Position numbers and translations under genes: made by a program. A stretch of 64,000 nucleotides of DNA. Origin: an uncultured Raoultella sp. (GTDB lineage Bacteria; Pseudomonadota; Gammaproteobacteria; Enterobacterales; Enterobacteriaceae). The notes under the pieces were generated by a model that was given only the letters and a program-made list of their open reading frames with translations, did not search any database and was not told the DNA's origin. Positions 52,557-61,338 of this stretch are shown piece after piece. The DNA lies in contig CAAEVH010000024.1 in NCBI GenBank assembly GCA_900759445.1, forward strand, positions 62,001-126,000, read 5' to 3'. Position 1 is the first letter of the stretch; each line of letters starts with the position of its first letter.

Positions 52557-53822
52557 ATGACCGTAGAAAAAACGAACATTGATACGTTGATTGTTGGCGG
52601 GGGTCAGGCCGGTATTGCCATGAGTGAGCATCTGACAACGCTGGGGATCTCACATCTGGTTATCGAGAAAAACCGCATCGCCGAAGCCTGGCGAACCGGG
52701 CGCTGGGACTCGCTGGTGGCAAATGGTCCGGCGTGGCATGACCGTTTTCCGGGGATGGAATTTAAAGGGGGAAATCCCGACAGCTTCATTCCCAAAGACG
52801 ATGTGGCGGAATACTTTGAAGATTACGTCAGGGCCTTCAATCTGCCGGTGTGTACCGGCGTTGAAGTCAAAAGCGCGGTGCGCAACAGCGGGCGACCAGG
52901 GTTTACCATTGAGACCACGGAGGGCGTCATTGAGGCCCAGCGTATTGTTGCCGCGACCGGGCCGTTTCAAAAACCGGTCATTCCACCGATTGCGCCGCAA
53001 GAGGGCAGCATTCATCAAATCCACTCCGCCCGATACTACAACCCGCAGCAGCTTCCTGAGGGCGCCGTGCTGGTCGTTGGCGCGGGCTCTTCCGGCGTGC
53101 AGATTGCCGACGAGCTTCAGCGTGCCGGCCGTCGGGTCTATTTATCCGTCGGCGCGCACGACCGCCCGCCGCGCGCATATCGCAACCGGGACTTCTGCTG
53201 GTGGTTGGGAGTGCTGGGCATGTGGGATGCCCCCGCCAGCGCCCCGGGCAAAGAGCATGTCACTATCGCCGTCAGCGGCGCTCATGGCGGGCACACCGTG
53301 GACTTCCGCGAGCTGGCGCATCGTGGCATCACCCTGGTCGGGCTGACGAAAGCCTTTGAATCCGGGACGGCGACCTTTCAGCCGGACCTGTGCGACAACA
53401 TCCGACGCGGAGATGAGAACTACCTGGCGCTGCTGGATGCCGCAGATGCCTACATTGCGGCCAATGGTCTGGATCTGCCGGAAGAACCTGCTGCCCGCGA
53501 GTTTTTACCTGACCCGTCGTGTATGACTTCGCCGATCCTCTCTCTGAATCTCGCGGAGGCGGGGATCACCACCATTATCTGGGCGACCGGCTACGCCGTG
53601 GATTACAGCTGGCTCAACGTGAATGCTTTTAATGAGCAACGCCGTCCGCAGCATCAACGCGGCGTCTCCAGTGAACCCGGGGTCTATTTTCTCGGACTGC
53701 CGTGGCTGTCACGCCGGGGATCTACCTTCATCTGGGGCGTCTGGCATGACGCGAAACACATTGCTGACCATATTGCCACCCAGCGTAAGTACAGCCAGTA
53801 CCAGGCCGCCGATCGGCGCTGA
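52557..53822 (+). CDS. FAD/NAD(P)-dependent monooxygenase (CzcO/FMO-like)
   Basis: 421-residue flavoprotein with two Rossmann motifs: FAD-binding VGGGQAGIAMSEHL (about 14-27) and NADPH-binding VVGAGSSGVQIADEL (about 180-194), separated by IHSARYY, which resembles the FMO fingerprint FxGxxxHxxxY but lacks its first two residues. IWATGYAVDYSWL is the conserved C-terminal ATG motif. Such enzymes hydroxylate amines or perform Baeyer-Villiger reactions; the substrate here is unknown. First gene of a four-gene operon; RidA-like follows after 29 bases. Confidence 0.85.
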   Translation: MTVEKTNIDTLIVGGGQAGIAMSEHLTTLGISHLVIEKNRIAEAWRTGRWDSLVANGPAWHDRFPGMEFKGGNPDSFIPKDDVAEYFEDYVRAFNLPVCTGVEVKSAVRNSGRPGFTIETTEGVIEAQRIVAATGPFQKPVIPPIAPQEGSIHQIHSARYYNPQQLPEGAVLVVGAGSSGVQIADELQRAGRRVYLSVGAHDRPPRAYRNRDFCWWLGVLGMWDAPASAPGKEHVTIAVSGAHGGHTVDFRELAHRGITLVGLTKAFESGTATFQPDLCDNIRRGDENYLALLDAADAYIAANGLDLPEEPAAREFLPDPSCMTSPILSLNLAEAGITTIIWATGYAVDYSWLNVNAFNEQRRPQHQRGVSSEPGVYFLGLPWLSRRGSTFIWGVWHDAKHIADHIATQRKYSQYQAADRR

Positions 53823-53851
53823 ACGTTCGCCCACTAAACAGGATAAAAAAG

Positions 53852-54274
53852 ATGCCAACGCATACCCGTATTCGCATGTTTAATACTAAAGAGACTTACC
53901 CCAATCAGAGCCTGGATAACGATTTATGCCAGGCGGTTCGCGCCGGGAATACCGTCTACGTGCGCGGTCAGGTGGGAACCGATTTTGCCGGTAACCTGGT
54001 CGGTTTGGGCGACCCGCAGGCTCAGGCCGAGCAGGCGATGAAAAACGTCAAACAGCTGCTGGAAGAGGCCGGAAGCGACCTGTCGCACATCGTGAAAACC
54101 ACGACCTATATCATTGACCCGCGTTATCGTGAGCCGGTGTATCAGGAGGTGGGGAAATGGCTGAAGGGGGTTTTCCCGATCTCCACGGGGCTGGTGATTT
54201 CCGCGCTGGCGCAGCCGCAATGGCTGATGGAGATCGATGTGATTGCCGTCATTCCCGATGATTTCGTGAAGTAA
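53852..54274 (+). CDS. RidA/YjgF-family protein lacking the catalytic arginine
   Basis: 140-residue Rid-family protein. The classic RidA hydrolyses reactive enamines and imines, using Arg105 in a FPARS motif. Here the aligned segment reads FPISTGLV, so that arginine is missing, as in the Rid4-7 subgroups. The rest of the fold is kept (GNTVYVRGQVGTD, AMKNVKQLLEEAG, VKTTTYI, MEIDVIAV). AGGA precedes the ATG. It lies between the monooxygenase and DUF1028 genes with gaps of 29 and 9 bases, so it acts in the same pathway. Confidence 0.85.
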   Translation: MPTHTRIRMFNTKETYPNQSLDNDLCQAVRAGNTVYVRGQVGTDFAGNLVGLGDPQAQAEQAMKNVKQLLEEAGSDLSHIVKTTTYIIDPRYREPVYQEVGKWLKGVFPISTGLVISALAQPQWLMEIDVIAVIPDDFVK

Positions 54275-54283
54275 GGAGCGACG

Positions 54284-54958
54284 ATGACCTTTTCTATCGC
54301 AGCATATTGCCCGGAAAGCGGGCAGTTTGGGATTGCGCTCAGCTCCTCCAGCATTGCCGTCGGCGCCCGCTGTCCCTGGCTACAGGCCGGGGTGGGGGCG
54401 GTATCCAGTCAGAACATCACCTTACCGGCGCTGGGTCAGCTGGCGTTAGCGCAGCTGGAACAGGGACTAGCGCCGGATATCGCGTTGCGCAGGGCGCTGG
54501 CGGAGGATGATTTCAGCCGCTACCGGCAGATTATCGCCATCGACGCCAACGGACAAACCGCCGCCTTCAGCGGCGATAAAACCCTCGGTATCTATCATGT
54601 TGCCGAAGGAGAAAACTGTATTGCCGCTGGAAATATGCTGGCCAGCACGGCGGTTATTGAGGCGATGGTGGCGGGTTTTCAGCAGAGCGAAGGCGAAATG
54701 GCGCTGCGCCTGCTGGCCGCGCTACAGGCCGGTCTGGCCTGCGGCGGTGAGGCAGGTCCGGTCCACTCTGCGGCGGTGAAGGTCGTGGATGATTATTCGT
54801 GGCCGCTGGTGGATTTGCGCATTGACTGGAGCGAGGACGATCCCATCGGCGAGCTGGCCGCGCTCTGGCAGGCCTATGAGCCGCAGATGCAGGCCTATAT
54901 CACGCGCGCGCTCGACCCGCGGGAGGCCCCCAGTTACGGAGTACCGGGCGATGAATAA
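54284..54958 (+). CDS. DUF1028 family protein (Ntn-hydrolase-like)
   Basis: 224 residues of the DUF1028 family, which has an Ntn-hydrolase-like fold and often occurs beside RidA and M20 peptidase genes; activity is not established. The start MTFSIAAYCPESGQFGIALSS and the ARCPWLQAGVGAVSSQN and GGEAGPVHSAAVKVVD segments are typical. AAGGAG precedes the ATG. Its last eight bases overlap the M20 gene, suggesting coupled translation. Confidence 0.85.
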   Translation: MTFSIAAYCPESGQFGIALSSSSIAVGARCPWLQAGVGAVSSQNITLPALGQLALAQLEQGLAPDIALRRALAEDDFSRYRQIIAIDANGQTAAFSGDKTLGIYHVAEGENCIAAGNMLASTAVIEAMVAGFQQSEGEMALRLLAALQAGLACGGEAGPVHSAAVKVVDDYSWPLVDLRIDWSEDDPIGELAALWQAYEPQMQAYITRALDPREAPSYGVPGDE

Positions 54959-56102
54959 TGAGCTGCAGTCGATACTGGCAACGCTACTGGCTTTTGATAC
55001 CACCAGTCGCGAATCCAATCTCGAGATGATCGATTACATAAACCGCTTTCTGAGCGGTTTTGGCATTGAATGCCGGCTGTTCTACGATGACGACGGCAAA
55101 AAAGCCAATCTTTACGCCCGCCTGGGGCCGCCGGGGCCAGGGGGGGTAATGCTCTCCGGCCATACCGATGTGGTGCCGGTTGACGGCCAGCGCTGGACGG
55201 TCCCTCCTTTTGCACTTACCCTCCGCGATGGCCTGTGCTACGGGCGCGGCAGCACCGACATGAAGGGCTTTATTGCCTGCGTGCTGGCCTCTGTTCCCGC
55301 TTTCCTCGCACAACCGTTAAACATGCCTCTGCATCTGGCCTTTTCCTATGATGAGGAGGTGGGATGTCTCGGCGTCCGCAGTCTGGTGAACCATCTCAAA
55401 GCCTCAAAGGATAAGCCTGCGCTGTGCATTATCGGTGAGCCGACGGAGATGCGCCCGGTCTACGGCCATAAAGGCAAACTAGCCATGCGCTGCCATATTC
55501 ACGGTAAGGCCTGCCATTCGGCCTATGCTCCCGATGGCGTGAATGCCATCGAGTATGCGGCGAAGCTGATTACCCGCTTAGGCGTATTGGGTGAAAAGCT
55601 GGCGCTCAGGCAGGATGCGCGCTTCGACCCGCCGTACAGCACCGTACAGGTGGGGCTGATTACGGGCGGCGCGGCGCTCAATATTGTGCCTGAGCGCTGC
55701 CAGTTCGATTTTGAAATCCGTCATTTGCCGGATGTGTCGCTCGCTGAGACGCTCTCCGGACTGCAGGCGTATGCCGAAGATGAACTGGAGCAGGCGATGC
55801 GCGCGGTGGCGGAGGAGGCAACGATCCGCTTTCAGCCGCTCAGCCAGTATCCCGGCCTGCTGAGCGATCCGCAGTCGGCCTTTGCCGGTTGGCTGGCGCA
55901 ATGGGCGGGAAATGATACGTTCTCCACCGTCGCCTTTGGCACAGAAGGCGGGCTGTTTGACGAAGCGGGTGTGGCAACGCTGATTTGTGGGCCGGGAAGT
56001 ATGGAGCAGGGGCACAAGCCGGATGAATTTATTGCCCTGACGCAGCTGGATCAATGTCTGGCGATGCTGGATAACCTGCGCCGCTGGATGGCGGCCTCCT
56101 GA
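54951..56102 (+). CDS. M20-family deacylase, ArgE-like
   Basis: 383-residue zinc-dependent amidohydrolase of the acetylornithine deacetylase type (E. coli ArgE is also 383). The zinc-ligand motifs are SGHTDVVP (about residue 66), GRGSTDMKGF (about 98), YDEEVGCLG (about 130) and the C-terminal GHKPDEF. IGEPTEM and GKACHSAY are also present. The start at 54951 follows GGAG at nine bases and overlaps the DUF1028 gene; the longer open frame upstream is not used. It probably removes an acyl group from an N-acyl amino acid or amine. Confidence 0.88.
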   Translation: MNNELQSILATLLAFDTTSRESNLEMIDYINRFLSGFGIECRLFYDDDGKKANLYARLGPPGPGGVMLSGHTDVVPVDGQRWTVPPFALTLRDGLCYGRGSTDMKGFIACVLASVPAFLAQPLNMPLHLAFSYDEEVGCLGVRSLVNHLKASKDKPALCIIGEPTEMRPVYGHKGKLAMRCHIHGKACHSAYAPDGVNAIEYAAKLITRLGVLGEKLALRQDARFDPPYSTVQVGLITGGAALNIVPERCQFDFEIRHLPDVSLAETLSGLQAYAEDELEQAMRAVAEEATIRFQPLSQYPGLLSDPQSAFAGWLAQWAGNDTFSTVAFGTEGGLFDEAGVATLICGPGSMEQGHKPDEFIALTQLDQCLAMLDNLRRWMAAS

Positions 56103-56108
56103 ATCTTT

Positions 56109-56131
56109 TGCGCCCGGGGCCGGGCGCATTT
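56109..56131 (+). terminator. Terminator-like hairpin after the monooxygenase operon
   Basis: TGCGCCC (56109-56115) pairs with GGGCGCA (56122-56128), followed by TTT; it begins 6 bases after the M20 gene. Confidence 0.6.
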
Positions 56132-56225
56132 CCGTCATTCTCTGTTCCCGCATTTTTTCCGCTCTCTATTTTCGCTCAGGCCGTTCTTTAATTCTCCGCG
56201 GTCGTTTCCTGTTGCCCGCCAGCAA

Positions 56226-56255
56226 TAAAAAAAGCTCCGGAATCTGTCCGGAGCT
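56226..56255 (-). terminator. Rho-independent terminator of the NCS1 permease
   Basis: AGCTCCGG (56233-56240) pairs perfectly with CCGGAGCT (56248-56255); on the minus strand it is followed by seven T. Confidence 0.88.
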
Positions 56256-56282
56256 AAATGATTACTGAGGGAATCTGTGGCT

Positions 56283-57686
56283 TTAAATTTTCTCTTTCAC
56301 AAAGGCCATCTTCTTGACCGTCTTCGCTCTGGAGAGGTAATAATAGACAGGAGAAACAACCAGCAAACCAATAATCCATGATAAGTCAGCGCCGCCAAAT
56401 GACAGCGCAACAGGTCCGCTGTAGATCGCCGTCGACATAAACGGCACCTCCACGGCGATTCCCAGTAAATAACAGAAAATAGCCGTGGTATTAAAATAAC
56501 CGTAGATTCCGCCATCGCGTTTAAAAAAGGACTCAACTTCATATTCGCCATGAGCGACCAGATAGTAATCCACCAGATTAATCGCCGTCCACGGCACCAG
56601 CACGTATAACAGCACGGTGATGAAGTTGGTGTAAATTAATAAAAAGTTTTCCTGACCATAGATCGCCAGCGATATTTCGAGAATCATCGTCAGGATGGCG
56701 GTAATTATTCTGGCGCGGGCCATCGGCGACCAGCCATCAATAAAAGTCTGGCCCAGGGTCAAGGTGCAGAGAACCCCGCAGTACAACATCATGGAGTTCG
56801 TGGCGGCGATCCCCAGTGCCAGTACCACAATGACCAGGGCGCCCATTCCACCGGTCAGATCTATAATGCCTTGAATAATATCATCATTACTAATACAGAT
56901 AGCCACCAGCACGCCGAGGACCATCGGCAGGTAGGAGCCTAAAATGCAGCCAAAATAGCTGGCATAAAAAACGCTTTTATCGTTGGTGCTGTAGGGCATA
57001 TAGCGTGAATAGTCAGAGACATAGGGGGCATAGGCCAGTTGCCACAGCGCCGCTATGGATACCGCGCCGAGGAAGCCAACTTTGTTAAAGCCGCCGCGAT
57101 CGAGGAAATCAACCGGCAGGCCATGCACAAACACGATCCACAGAAATGTGGCGGCCAGTACAATACCGGAAATCCACGACATAATTCTGGCGTAGGAGTG
57201 GATGATTTTATAGCCAAAGATGGTGGCGAATAAACTGAGCGCCCCGACGATAATAATCCCGACGTCGGCGTTCATCGGCTTATAGATAGCGTGCATTGAC
57301 TGCCCGCCTAATACCAGGCTGGAGGCGGTAAATCCGATATACATTAATACCACGATCGATACCACCAATACCGACCCGTAGGAGCCAAACTGTCCCTTAG
57401 TTTGCACCATTTGCGGCACGCCGAGCCTCGGACCCTGCGCCGAATGTAATGCCATAAAAAGACCGCCAACCAGGCTGCCGATCAGCAGGGCAATCACGGA
57501 CCAGAAAAAAGAAAGGTGGAAAATGGTCACCGACATGGCACCGGTGATCACGGTTAATAACATGATATTCGAGCCGAACCAAATGGTAAAAAGATCGCCA
57601 GGTTTACCGTGTCGCATATTAAGAGGAATAGGTCTTATGGTATTACTTTCGAGGTTTTCAACATGAACGGATTGAGGTTTAGTCAT
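56283..57686 (-). CDS. NCS1 family permease (cytosine/purine type)
   Basis: 467-residue inner-membrane transporter with about 12 membrane segments, of the nucleobase-cation-symport-1 family, which carries cytosine, purines, allantoin, hydantoins and related compounds. Family features include the N-terminal IPLNMRHGKPGDLFTIWFGSN, GPRLGVPQMVQTKGQFG and YAPYVSDYSRYMP. It converges on the monooxygenase operon and is probably the importer of its substrate. The specificity cannot be read from sequence by eye. Confidence 0.85.
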   Translation of the reverse strand: MTKPQSVHVENLESNTIRPIPLNMRHGKPGDLFTIWFGSNIMLLTVITGAMSVTIFHLSFFWSVIALLIGSLVGGLFMALHSAQGPRLGVPQMVQTKGQFGSYGSVLVVSIVVLMYIGFTASSLVLGGQSMHAIYKPMNADVGIIIVGALSLFATIFGYKIIHSYARIMSWISGIVLAATFLWIVFVHGLPVDFLDRGGFNKVGFLGAVSIAALWQLAYAPYVSDYSRYMPYSTNDKSVFYASYFGCILGSYLPMVLGVLVAICISNDDIIQGIIDLTGGMGALVIVVLALGIAATNSMMLYCGVLCTLTLGQTFIDGWSPMARARIITAILTMILEISLAIYGQENFLLIYTNFITVLLYVLVPWTAINLVDYYLVAHGEYEVESFFKRDGGIYGYFNTTAIFCYLLGIAVEVPFMSTAIYSGPVALSFGGADLSWIIGLLVVSPVYYYLSRAKTVKKMAFVKEKI

Positions 57687-58364
57687 GGTGCTCTCTCATC
57701 ACTGTAGGGCTAGATCAGCGTTAGATGGATATTCCAATGAGGAGTACAGCTAATCTACTCATCATAACATTTCGTTTACTATTGTCACAATCTCGCATCA
57801 TTTTATAAATTATTAAAAATGTCGAACGTCGATATAAAAAAAATGCTTTACCTGCGTCCTCGATCCTGAATCAACGCGCTGAATAAACCGTTAAATCTAT
57901 TTTTTAGCGATTTATGCTGCTTTAATTGATATTTAATAATTAACCCGCTGGAAGGTTATTTTCAGACAGATAAAACTCCGTAGCGATGGCCATTGCCTGG
58001 AATGATTGGTTGTACAGTTGAATGAGAAAGGCCTGCTAAATATGTGGAAAAGCGATCATCCCGGTATTAAGCAATGATATTTATGAGGGAATAGTACTTA
58101 CACTCTGAAAATCAGTCTGTTACACCGTGGTATACAGTGATTGAGGTGTTGAAAGGATGGCCCTGGGCAATAAATTGTCCGTGGCGCTTCACAATGAAAT
58201 GCATTTATCGGGAGTGTGCAGCAGATCAATATTTACAACACCTGGTACTCTCTTTTCTCTTTATTTTGTCGCGAATATCGCGGCTGGAAACGGCTATCGT
58301 CCCCCGCTATTGTGCCGGGGATAACAGCCTCTGACCGGGCAGAGGCTGTCTGTGCTCTCAGCGG
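57687..58364. other. Intergenic region NCS1 permease-SDR
   Basis: 678 bases, strongly A+T-rich, without a convincing gene. It holds the permease promoter near 57.7-57.9 kb, a perfect CGCGA-ATA-TCGCG palindrome at 58270-58282, and the SDR terminator hairpin near its right end. A 65-codon frame at 58137-58334 has unusual codon use and no ribosome site, and is not called. Confidence 0.5.
58324..58349 (-). terminator. Terminator-like hairpin after the SDR gene
   Basis: ACAGCCTCTG (58324-58333) pairs perfectly with CAGAGGCTGT (58340-58349) around a 6-base loop, 16 bases beyond the SDR stop. Only TTAT follows on the minus strand. Confidence 0.6.
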
Positions 58365-58967
58365 TCAGTAGCCGACGGTGTACACCCGGCCGCTCTGTAT
58401 CCCTTCCACGCTGCGGCGATAGGCCTGAGCAACGGCGGCAGCGGGGACGCTGGTGAAGCCGGGGAAGAAACCGCCATAAGCGGCGAGCGACTCCGCCAGT
58501 ACGGTGGGGCTTATCAGGTTGATACGGATCCCACGCGGCAGTTCGCAGGCGGCGGCGCGGACAAAGCCCTCCAGCCCGGCATTCACCGTTGTGGCGTTGA
58601 CGCCCTGGGCAATCGGTTCATGGGCCACTATGCCGCTGATAAGCGTAATCGAACCGCCTTCATTGAGATAATGCTGCCCGGTTAGCGCCAGGCGGATTTG
58701 CCCCAGCAGTTTGTCCTGCAGGCCCTGGTTGAAATCCCGGTCCGTCATGGACGCCAGCGGGCCAAAGAACAGATTGCCGGTAGCCGAGACAATCGCATCG
58801 ACCCGGCCGACTTTTTCGAAGAGAGCTTCGACGCTCGGCTGAGAGGTGATATCCACCTGAAGATCGCCCTGAGTGCGACCTACGCGAATGACTTGATGTT
58901 GACGGCTCAGTTCTTCGGCGACGGCGCGCCCGACGGTACCGCTGGCACCAATAACGACGATTTTCAT
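58365..58967 (-). CDS. Short-chain dehydrogenase-like protein with degenerate active site
   Basis: 200-residue Rossmann protein with the cofactor motif GASGTVGRAV at residues 8-17 and a VSATGN segment. The catalytic Tyr-x-x-x-Lys is absent: where YxxxKAGLEGF is expected the sequence reads ATTVNAGLEGF. This matches the Lin1944-like SDR subgroup, whose members also lack the catalytic residues and have no known function. It is divergent from a LysR gene 99 bases away. Confidence 0.82.
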   Translation of the reverse strand: MKIVVIGASGTVGRAVAEELSRQHQVIRVGRTQGDLQVDITSQPSVEALFEKVGRVDAIVSATGNLFFGPLASMTDRDFNQGLQDKLLGQIRLALTGQHYLNEGGSITLISGIVAHEPIAQGVNATTVNAGLEGFVRAAACELPRGIRINLISPTVLAESLAAYGGFFPGFTSVPAAAVAQAYRRSVEGIQSGRVYTVGY

Positions 58968-59010
58968 GGCTGACTCCTGATCGGTTGTGAGCCTCTATTC
59001 TTTAATGAAA

Positions 59011-59028
59011 CAGTTATCGGATAAACTG
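59011..59028. promoter_or_regulatory. Imperfect palindrome in the SDR/LysR divergent region
   Basis: CAGTTATCGGATAAACTG is an inverted repeat with one extra A. It is 38-56 bases before the LysR start and 44-61 before the SDR start, a position suited to a LysR-type operator. Confidence 0.4.
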
Positions 59029-59066
59029 GCTAAAAGTTAGATGATTGCTAACCAGAGGTTTGTAAT

Positions 59067-59957
59067 ATGGATAAGCTACGCGGAATGGAGACGTTTATTG
59101 CCGTGGTGGAGTGCGGCAGTTTTACCGACGCGGCATCGCGGCTGGAGATGTCGGCGGTCATGGTCGGTAAATATATCGCCCTGACGGAGCGAGAGCTTGG
59201 CACCCGACTGCTTGAGCGCAACACCCGGCGCCAGAGTCTGACTGATGCCGGGCGCGTCTATTATGAAGAGGCCAAACGGGTACTTGAACAGGTCGCGATT
59301 GCCGAAAGCTCGGTCGAACGATTGCGACTGGCGCCGGCCGGGACGCTGCGCATCAGCGCGCCGACCTCTTTTGGCGCCTGCGTGATTGCGCCGCTGACCG
59401 CCTCGTTTTTACAGGCGTGGCCGGATGTTCGCATCGAACTGGATCTGACTAACCGGATGATCGATCTCGTCGATGAGGGCTTCGATCTGGCGATCCGTAT
59501 TGGTGATATTCACCACACCGATCTGGTGGCGAAATATCTCTGTCCTTATCGGATGGTGATTTGCGCCGCGCCCGCTTACCTGGCTCGTCACGGTACGCCA
59601 GTCGTACCGGCGGATTTGGTCGATCACCGTTGTCTGTCCCATACGGTGTGGACGGCGCGCAATGAGTGGACATTGCCGGGCGCGCAAGACACGGTGCGCT
59701 GGAAGCGCGATGCGATTCTGCGCTGCAATGATGGTTATGGCCTGCGCATGGCGGCGATAGCCGGAGCCGGGTTGCTGCTCCAGCCGGAGGTTTTACTGAG
59801 CGAGGCGCTGGCCAGCGGCAAACTGGTGCGGGTGCTGGAGGCCTATACCCCCCATCCGCGTCCGGTACATTTACTCTGGCGTCAGGATCTTCGCCCGCTG
59901 CCGAAGCTGACCCGCTTCGTAGAGCATGTGCTGAAAGAGGGAAAACGCTATTTATGA
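59067..59957 (+). CDS. LysR-family transcriptional regulator
   Basis: 296 residues, DmlR/AaeR-like branch: winged helix-turn-helix at residues 1-60 (METFIAVVECGSFTDAASRL, then RLLERNTRRQSLTDAG) and an effector domain with RISAPTSFGACVIAPL. It most likely controls the adjacent, divergent SDR gene. The ligand is not evident. Confidence 0.87.
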   Translation: MDKLRGMETFIAVVECGSFTDAASRLEMSAVMVGKYIALTERELGTRLLERNTRRQSLTDAGRVYYEEAKRVLEQVAIAESSVERLRLAPAGTLRISAPTSFGACVIAPLTASFLQAWPDVRIELDLTNRMIDLVDEGFDLAIRIGDIHHTDLVAKYLCPYRMVICAAPAYLARHGTPVVPADLVDHRCLSHTVWTARNEWTLPGAQDTVRWKRDAILRCNDGYGLRMAAIAGAGLLLQPEVLLSEALASGKLVRVLEAYTPHPRPVHLLWRQDLRPLPKLTRFVEHVLKEGKRYL

Positions 59958-60131
59958 ACGGCGGTCAGCGAGACGGCTATTTTAAGGCCGCCCGGTGAAA
60001 GCTGGCGCACCTGCGTGCGGCCTGTCAGGCCACGTTGGCACGTTCCGCAGAACCCGCGCCAGAAAACGTTCCTTCTCCCAAACTACCGTGACCGACATCG
60101 GCATGTCTCGGCAAATCCCCAATACGCCGTG

Positions 60132-60160
60132 AAAAATCTGCTGGCCTGCGGTGGCCAGCA
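60132..60160 (-). terminator. Rho-independent terminator of mtcBC
   Basis: TGCTGGCC (60139-60146) pairs perfectly with GGCCAGCA (60153-60160); on the minus strand the stem is followed by GATTTTT. Confidence 0.85.
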
Positions 60161-60183
60161 TGGTTCCGGCGGCGGATTTTTTT

Positions 60184-61329
60184 TCAGTCGCCTAAAGCGT
60201 GCTGCCAGTCGGCGATCAGATCCTGCGGATCTTCAATCCCGACGGAGAGACGGATCAACTGGGGCGTGATGCCATTGGCCAGCCGTTGTTCCAGCGGAAT
60301 CGAAGCATGGGTCATGCTGAACGGTTGGCTGACCAGGCTCTCCACGCCCCCCAGACTCTCTGCCAGCGTAAACAGCTTCAGCCTGCTGATGACCTGCTGC
60401 GCATAGGTATCATCGCCTTTCACCACCACGGAAATCATCCCGCCGGGGAGGGCCATCTGCCGGCGCGCCAGCTGATGGTGGGGGTGCGATGCCAGCCACG
60501 GGAACCAGACTTTTTCCACCTGCGGCTGCTGTTCAAGCCATTCGGCGAGGGCCAGCGCATTGCTGCTGTGACGCTCCATACGCAGCGCGAGTGTCCGGAT
60601 ACCGCGTAGCGTCAGGAAGCTGCTGAACGGGTCAAGTACGCCGCCCACCGCATTTTGCAGATAGCCCAGCTTCTCCGCCAGATCGCGATTGTCACCGACG
60701 ACCGCCAGCCCGGCGACAACGTCGGAGTGGCCGTTCAGGTACTTGGTCGCCGAATGGACCACGATATCGAAGCCCAGCTCGAGGGGACGGTGGATGACCG
60801 GCGAGGCAAAGGTGTTATCGGTGACGCTGATAATATTGTGCCGACGGGCAATCGCCGCGATGGCTCTGAGATCCGCCAGCTTCAGCAGCGGGTTGGTCGG
60901 GGTTTCGACCCAGATCATGCGCGTATCCGGCTGAATGGCCGCTTCAATGCCGGCCAGATCGTCGGGCTTGACCCAGCTGACCCGCAGCCCCGCGCTGTGA
61001 CGGCGGACATTTTCGAGCAGCCGCCAGGTGCCGCCGTAGACATCATCGACGGCCACCAGATGGCTGTCTTTATCCAGCAGCTCGAGGACGGTGGAAATCG
61101 CCGCCAGCCCTGATGCAAACGCGTAGCCGCGGGCGCCGCTCTCCAGCTCGGCAATCGCCGTCTCCAGCGCGTGGCGGGTCGGGTTGCCGCTGCGCGAGTA
61201 TTCATAGCCGGTATGTTGCCCCGGCGCGGGTTGGGCAAAGGTGGAAGTGGCGTAAATCGGCGGCATAACGGCGCCGTGCCCGTCGTTAAAGATGCCGCTA
61301 TGTACGCTCAACGTATGCAAATTTTTCAT
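60184..61329 (-). CDS. mtcC: Cystathionine gamma-lyase (reverse transsulfuration)
   Basis: PLP enzyme of the Cys/Met metabolism family, 381 residues. The PLP lysine lies in VHSATKYLNGHSD (about residue 195), with YEYSRSGNPTR and SVTDNTFASP as further cofactor contacts. The fold cannot distinguish gamma-synthase from gamma-lyase by eye, but pairing with cystathionine beta-synthase nine bases upstream points to a gamma-lyase releasing cysteine. Klebsiella pneumoniae has this pair, named mtcBC, for making cysteine from methionine sulfur. AAGGA precedes the ATG. Confidence 0.85.
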   Translation of the reverse strand: MKNLHTLSVHSGIFNDGHGAVMPPIYATSTFAQPAPGQHTGYEYSRSGNPTRHALETAIAELESGARGYAFASGLAAISTVLELLDKDSHLVAVDDVYGGTWRLLENVRRHSAGLRVSWVKPDDLAGIEAAIQPDTRMIWVETPTNPLLKLADLRAIAAIARRHNIISVTDNTFASPVIHRPLELGFDIVVHSATKYLNGHSDVVAGLAVVGDNRDLAEKLGYLQNAVGGVLDPFSSFLTLRGIRTLALRMERHSSNALALAEWLEQQPQVEKVWFPWLASHPHHQLARRQMALPGGMISVVVKGDDTYAQQVISRLKLFTLAESLGGVESLVSQPFSMTHASIPLEQRLANGITPQLIRLSVGIEDPQDLIADWQHALGD

Positions 61330-61338
61330 CTTTCGTCC

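Noticed and set aside
58137..58334. 65-codon frame in the permease-SDR gap
   Set aside because: No ribosome site, unusual codon use and no recognisable feature.
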